In this document: one piece after another, positions 29,032 through 31,952 of the stretch
How the letters are laid out: each line of letters begins with the position of its first letter
Position numbering within the stretch: position 1 is the stretch's first letter
DNA from: CALGFH01 sp036003705
Lineage (GTDB): Bacteria; Actinomycetota; CALGFH01
Assembly: GCA_036003705.1 (NCBI GenBank)
Contig: DASYSE010000097.1
Coordinates: 1-31,952 of the forward strand
DNA length: 31,952 nt
Direction of reading: 5' to 3'
Position numbers and translations under genes: made by a program
Notes under the pieces: model-generated
Seen by the model: only the letters and a program-made list of their open reading frames with translations
What the model was told of the DNA's origin: nothing
Database searches by the model: none

Positions 29032-31200
29032 GTGGCCGGCGAGATCGACGGGGTGGCGGCGGGCACGCCGGGGACCGGCCCTGGCCAGGGCGACCGGCGC
29101 CGGCGCCTGCTGGCCCGGGCCCACCTGTGGGCGCTGGTCGAGCTGTTCGTGCTCAGCGGCTTCGCCATCGCCCAGCCGCTGCTCGACGTCACCGGCAAGA
29201 GCCCCGACTTCTTCCTGTTCCGCCGGGCCGACCGGCTCGACATCGTGCTGCTGGTCGCCGGGGTGACGCTGCTGCCGGCGCTGGCCATCTGGGCCCTCGA
29301 GATGCTGGTCGGGCTGGTCAGCGAGCCGGTCAGGCGCTTCCTGCACCTGGCCGCCCTGACCGGGCTGTTCACCGTGCTGGCGGTCGAGGTGGCCAAGAAG
29401 CTCACCGACCTGCGCGGACCCCGGCTGGTGGCGATCGCCGTGGTCGGCGGCCTGCTGGCCGGTGGGCTGTACGCCACGCAGTCCTGGGTGCGGCTGTGGC
29501 TGCGCTACCTGGCCCCGGCCCCGCTGGCCTTCGCGCTGCTGTTCCTGCTGGTCTCCCCGACCTCCAAGCTGGTGCTGCCGGCGGGGGCCGAGACCTCGTC
29601 CGGTCCGGCGGCGACGGCCACCGGCAAGCAGCCGCCGCTGGTGATCATCCTGTTCGACGAGTTCCCGCTCAATTCGCTGCTCGACTCCAAGGGCCGCATC
29701 GACCGCCGCGTCTACCCCAACTTCGCCGCCTTCGCCGACCAGTCGAGCTGGTACCGCAACGCCACCGGGGTCTCGGGCTTCACCGGGTGGGCGATGCCGG
29801 CCATGCTGACCGGCAACTACCCGGCCAAGGTCAAGGCCCCCTCCTACACCGAGTACCCCGACAACATGCTCACGCTGTTCGGCAGGTACTACGACCTGAA
29901 CGTGTACGAGACCATCAGCCAAATGTGCCCGCCGAGCCGGTGCCGCTCGACCGCCGGCGACATCGGCCGGGTCGGGCTGCGGGCCGTCCTGGGGGACTCG
30001 GCCCGGGTCTTCAAGGAGATCGTCTCGCCCTACGACGCCGCCGTCGACCCGGCCTCGTTCGCCGACCAGACCGCCACCCAGCAGGCCGCGACCGACAGCA
30101 AGCCGCTGGACCCGAAGTTCCGCTTCAACCAGCTGCGGCTCAACCAGCCGTCGCGCTTCAACGACTTCCTGGCCGGACTGAAGGCGACCGACCGGCCGAC
30201 CATGCACTTCCTGCACGTGCTGCTGCCCCACGCGCCCTGGCGCTACCAGCCGTCGGGCAACGAGTACAACTTCAAGACCTTCGGGCGAGCCTTCAAGAGC
30301 GACCAGACGCCGGCCCCGGTGGTCGAGCTGGCCCACGAGCGGCACCTGCTGCAGCTGGCCTACACCGACGGGCTGGTCGGCCAGGTGATGCACAAGCTCA
30401 AGGCGCAGGGCATGTGGGACAAGTCGCTGGTGGTGATGGGCGCCGACCACGGCGAGGGCTGGGTCCCAGGGGAGAAGCCCCGCAGCCTCGGCAAGACCAA
30501 CGCCCCCGACCTGCTGTGGGTGCCGCAGCTCATCAAGGCCCCCGGCCAGGACAACGGCGTGGTCGACGACCGCAACTGGGAACAGGTCGACCTGCTGCCG
30601 ACGATCGCCGACCTGGTCAACATCAAGGTGCCCTGGAAGATGGAGGGCGTCTCCCAGACCGGCCCGCCGACCCGGACCCGCACCGAGAAGTGGTGGTACG
30701 ACATCCCCGGCCACCGGGAGGTCCGCGACGGCCCTTCCAACTGGAAGGTGGTGCTCCGGGGCGAGACCGACACCCTGGTGCGGGCGTCGGAAGGGGTGCG
30801 CGGCCTGTACCGCTTCGGCTCCTTCGCCGACCTGGTCTACCGCGACCCGGCGTCGGTCGGCCCGATCGGCGGGGAGCCGGCCACCGCCACCCTCGACGAC
30901 TTCCGCTTGTACAGGCAGATCAAGCCAACGTCGGGCAAGATCCCGGCGCTGGTCTCGGGCAGGCTGACCTCGCCGCTGCCGCCCGCCGGCAGCACCGTGC
31001 TGGTCGCCGTCAACGGCGAGATCGGCGGCGAGTCCCGCCTGTTCCCCGAACGCCCTGGCGAACCGGCGGCCAAGTTCGCAGCGATCACCCCCGACTTCCT
31101 GTTCAAGGCCGGCGACGGCCGCCGCCAGCTCCAGGTCTACGTCGTCGACCGGAGTGGCGGCCAGCCGCGCCTGCAGCCGGTTATCTTGTCGGGCGAGTAG
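29032..31200 (+). CDS. Membrane alkaline-phosphatase-superfamily enzyme 2
   Basis: A 722-aa paralogue of the preceding gene, with the same architecture: TM block (residues about 30-180), then LVIILFDEFPLNSLLD, SGFTGWAMPAMLTGNYP (Thr at the nucleophile position) and VVMGADHGEGW. GGGAG lies 3 nt before the GTG at 29032, 8 nt after the first enzyme's stop. Sequence similarity along the whole length shows a tandem duplication, yet DNA identity is well diverged, so it is old. One likely makes and the other modifies a polymer, or they act on different units. Its end overlaps the convergent actP fragment by 20 nt. Confidence 0.87.
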   Translation: MAGEIDGVAAGTPGTGPGQGDRRRRLLARAHLWALVELFVLSGFAIAQPLLDVTGKSPDFFLFRRADRLDIVLLVAGVTLLPALAIWALEMLVGLVSEPVRRFLHLAALTGLFTVLAVEVAKKLTDLRGPRLVAIAVVGGLLAGGLYATQSWVRLWLRYLAPAPLAFALLFLLVSPTSKLVLPAGAETSSGPAATATGKQPPLVIILFDEFPLNSLLDSKGRIDRRVYPNFAAFADQSSWYRNATGVSGFTGWAMPAMLTGNYPAKVKAPSYTEYPDNMLTLFGRYYDLNVYETISQMCPPSRCRSTAGDIGRVGLRAVLGDSARVFKEIVSPYDAAVDPASFADQTATQQAATDSKPLDPKFRFNQLRLNQPSRFNDFLAGLKATDRPTMHFLHVLLPHAPWRYQPSGNEYNFKTFGRAFKSDQTPAPVVELAHERHLLQLAYTDGLVGQVMHKLKAQGMWDKSLVVMGADHGEGWVPGEKPRSLGKTNAPDLLWVPQLIKAPGQDNGVVDDRNWEQVDLLPTIADLVNIKVPWKMEGVSQTGPPTRTRTEKWWYDIPGHREVRDGPSNWKVVLRGETDTLVRASEGVRGLYRFGSFADLVYRDPASVGPIGGEPATATLDDFRLYRQIKPTSGKIPALVSGRLTSPLPPAGSTVLVAVNGEIGGESRLFPERPGEPAAKFAAITPDFLFKAGDGRRQLQVYVVDRSGGQPRLQPVILSGE

Positions 31201-31633
31201 CGCCGGACCTGACCGGGGTCGCCTCGGCCTCCTCGGCGCCGAGACCGGTGAGCGCCCGCACCCGCAGCTCGTCGTACATCTCCTCCGAGGCCGGCTCCCG
31301 CGCGCTCATGGTGCCGAGCCAGGCGGCCACGAAGCCGAGCGGGATCGAGACGATCCCGGGGTTCTCCAGCGGGAACAGCGGGTCGGAGTCCTTGAGGATC
31401 AGCCCCTTGGCGCCGATCACGTTCGGCCCGATCAGCACCAGCAGCAGCGAGCCGACCAGCCCGACCAGGATCCCGACCACCGCGCCCCTGGTGTTGAACC
31501 GCTTCCAGTACAGCGAGAACAGGATGGTCGGCAGATTGGCGCTGGCGGCCACGGCGAAGGCCAGCCCGACCAGGAAGGCGACGTTCTGCCCGCGGGCGAA
31601 CGAGGCCAGCACGATCGCGACGGCCGAAGGCGG
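31181..31633 (-). pseudogene. actP: actP 3' fragment (cation/acetate symporter)
   Basis: C-terminal part of an SSS-family acetate symporter: AVAIVLASFARGQNVAFL, then GLAFAVAASANLPTILFSLYWKRF and TRGAVVGILVG, which matches ActP near its last helices. The protein continues to a TAA at 31181-31183. Upstream the frame meets a stop at 31634-31636 and then IS sequence, so about three quarters of the gene is missing. A 2-nt frameshift relative to a possible ILTAFG upstream frame is visible near 31622-31636, so the exact junction is unclear. It cannot make a working transporter. Confidence 0.75.
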
Positions 31634-31654
31634 TCAGGATGTAGAAGTGCCCCT

Positions 31655-31952
31655 TCAGGCAACGTCCGCCTGCTTGGGCGACGCTGTCTGATCCTCGCCA
31701 AATGCGGGGTACGACCCCGCGTCCGATGAGCGATACCCAGAAGACGGACCACACTCCTCTGGGAAGCCCGAGGCCAGGCAGGACCGACCCCGCCGGTCAT
31801 ACAGGTGGCGACGCCGGTCACGCCGTGCCGGCACCACGCCGGCCCGACGGTGCACCACAAGCGCGGGAACGCTCGCGCTCGTACTCCCGCCGCCATGCTT
31901 GGCAGCGATGTTGTGGGCACCCACCAGGTCCCGGTGCCCCTGGAACGTGCAG
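31655..31952 (-). mobile_element. tnpB: 3' end of a tnpB (IS200/IS605-type), partial
   Basis: The minus-strand frame open at the window edge reads CTFQGHRDLVGAHNIAAKHG. This is the zinc-finger second half and last catalytic Asp region (HRD-X3-A-X-N-I) of TnpB/OrfB of IS200/IS605 elements, followed by an about 75-residue variable tail to the TGA at 31655. The 5' part and the other IS end lie beyond the window. The IS end abuts the truncated actP between about 31622 and 31654. Confidence 0.72.

Noticed and set aside
29127..31691. 854-codon plus-strand frame over the second sulfatase-fold gene
   Set aside because: Off-frame shadow, Arg/Pro/Gly/Ala-rich; the true gene shows catalytic motifs in another frame.

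Overview
The window is very GC-rich DNA with almost every third codon position G or C, GTG and TTG starts, 4-nt gene overlaps and TANNNT -10 boxes. It also carries an RsiG-type anti-sigma factor, a NIT-domain sensor kinase, an LAXTG sortase substrate and a CopC-CopD fusion. Together these point to an actinomycete-like (Actinomycetota) chromosome, probably from a poorly studied or uncultured lineage. I see no tRNA, rRNA or CRISPR array.

Left part (1-8000). An 18-bp tandem repeat sits at the left edge, directly after a leftward phenylacetyl-CoA epoxidase operon (TetR regulator, paaA, paaB) that has its own promoter and a dyad operator. Next come a short remnant of a haloperoxidase-like gene and a leftward three-gene surface-sensing unit: a one-TM protein, an LALTG-anchored secreted protein and a NIT-domain kinase. 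Endonuclease III (nth) and rsiG are divergent, and rsiG is followed by an SGNH hydrolase.

Centre (8000-20220). A tightly packed leftward cluster of copper and oxidase-assembly genes runs from a 34-aa membrane peptide and a CopC-CopD fusion through a lipoprotein, a CPBP protease, a type I substrate-binding lipoprotein, two membrane proteins, CtaG, a 43-aa small protein, a methyltransferase and a zinc-ribbon protein. To its right lie a small membrane gene and a complete cbiM-N-Q-O cobalt/nickel ECF importer.

Right part (20220-31952). A YibE/F membrane protein with an unexplained C-terminal extension is divergent from cbiM, followed by an M23 peptidase lipoprotein. A leftward unit then encodes a DUF318 permease, a TIGR03943 protein and a Fur-family regulator. 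TTGCAA-type boxes like the Streptomyces Nur box occur at both the cbiM and the fur-family promoters, suggesting one metal regulon. An Eis-like acetyltransferase follows. A rightward operon then encodes a 47-aa membrane protein and two paralogous membrane-anchored alkaline-phosphatase-superfamily enzymes with Thr at the sulfatase Cys position. The window ends in an actP 3' fragment truncated by an IS200/IS605-like tnpB.

The most unusual items are an intergenic repeat found upstream of two metal-related genes (16738-16798 and 25102-25258), the shared TTGCAA operators, a series of genes whose -10 box lies exactly 6 nt before the start codon (leaderless mRNAs), and RsiG with a substituted second c-di-GMP motif.
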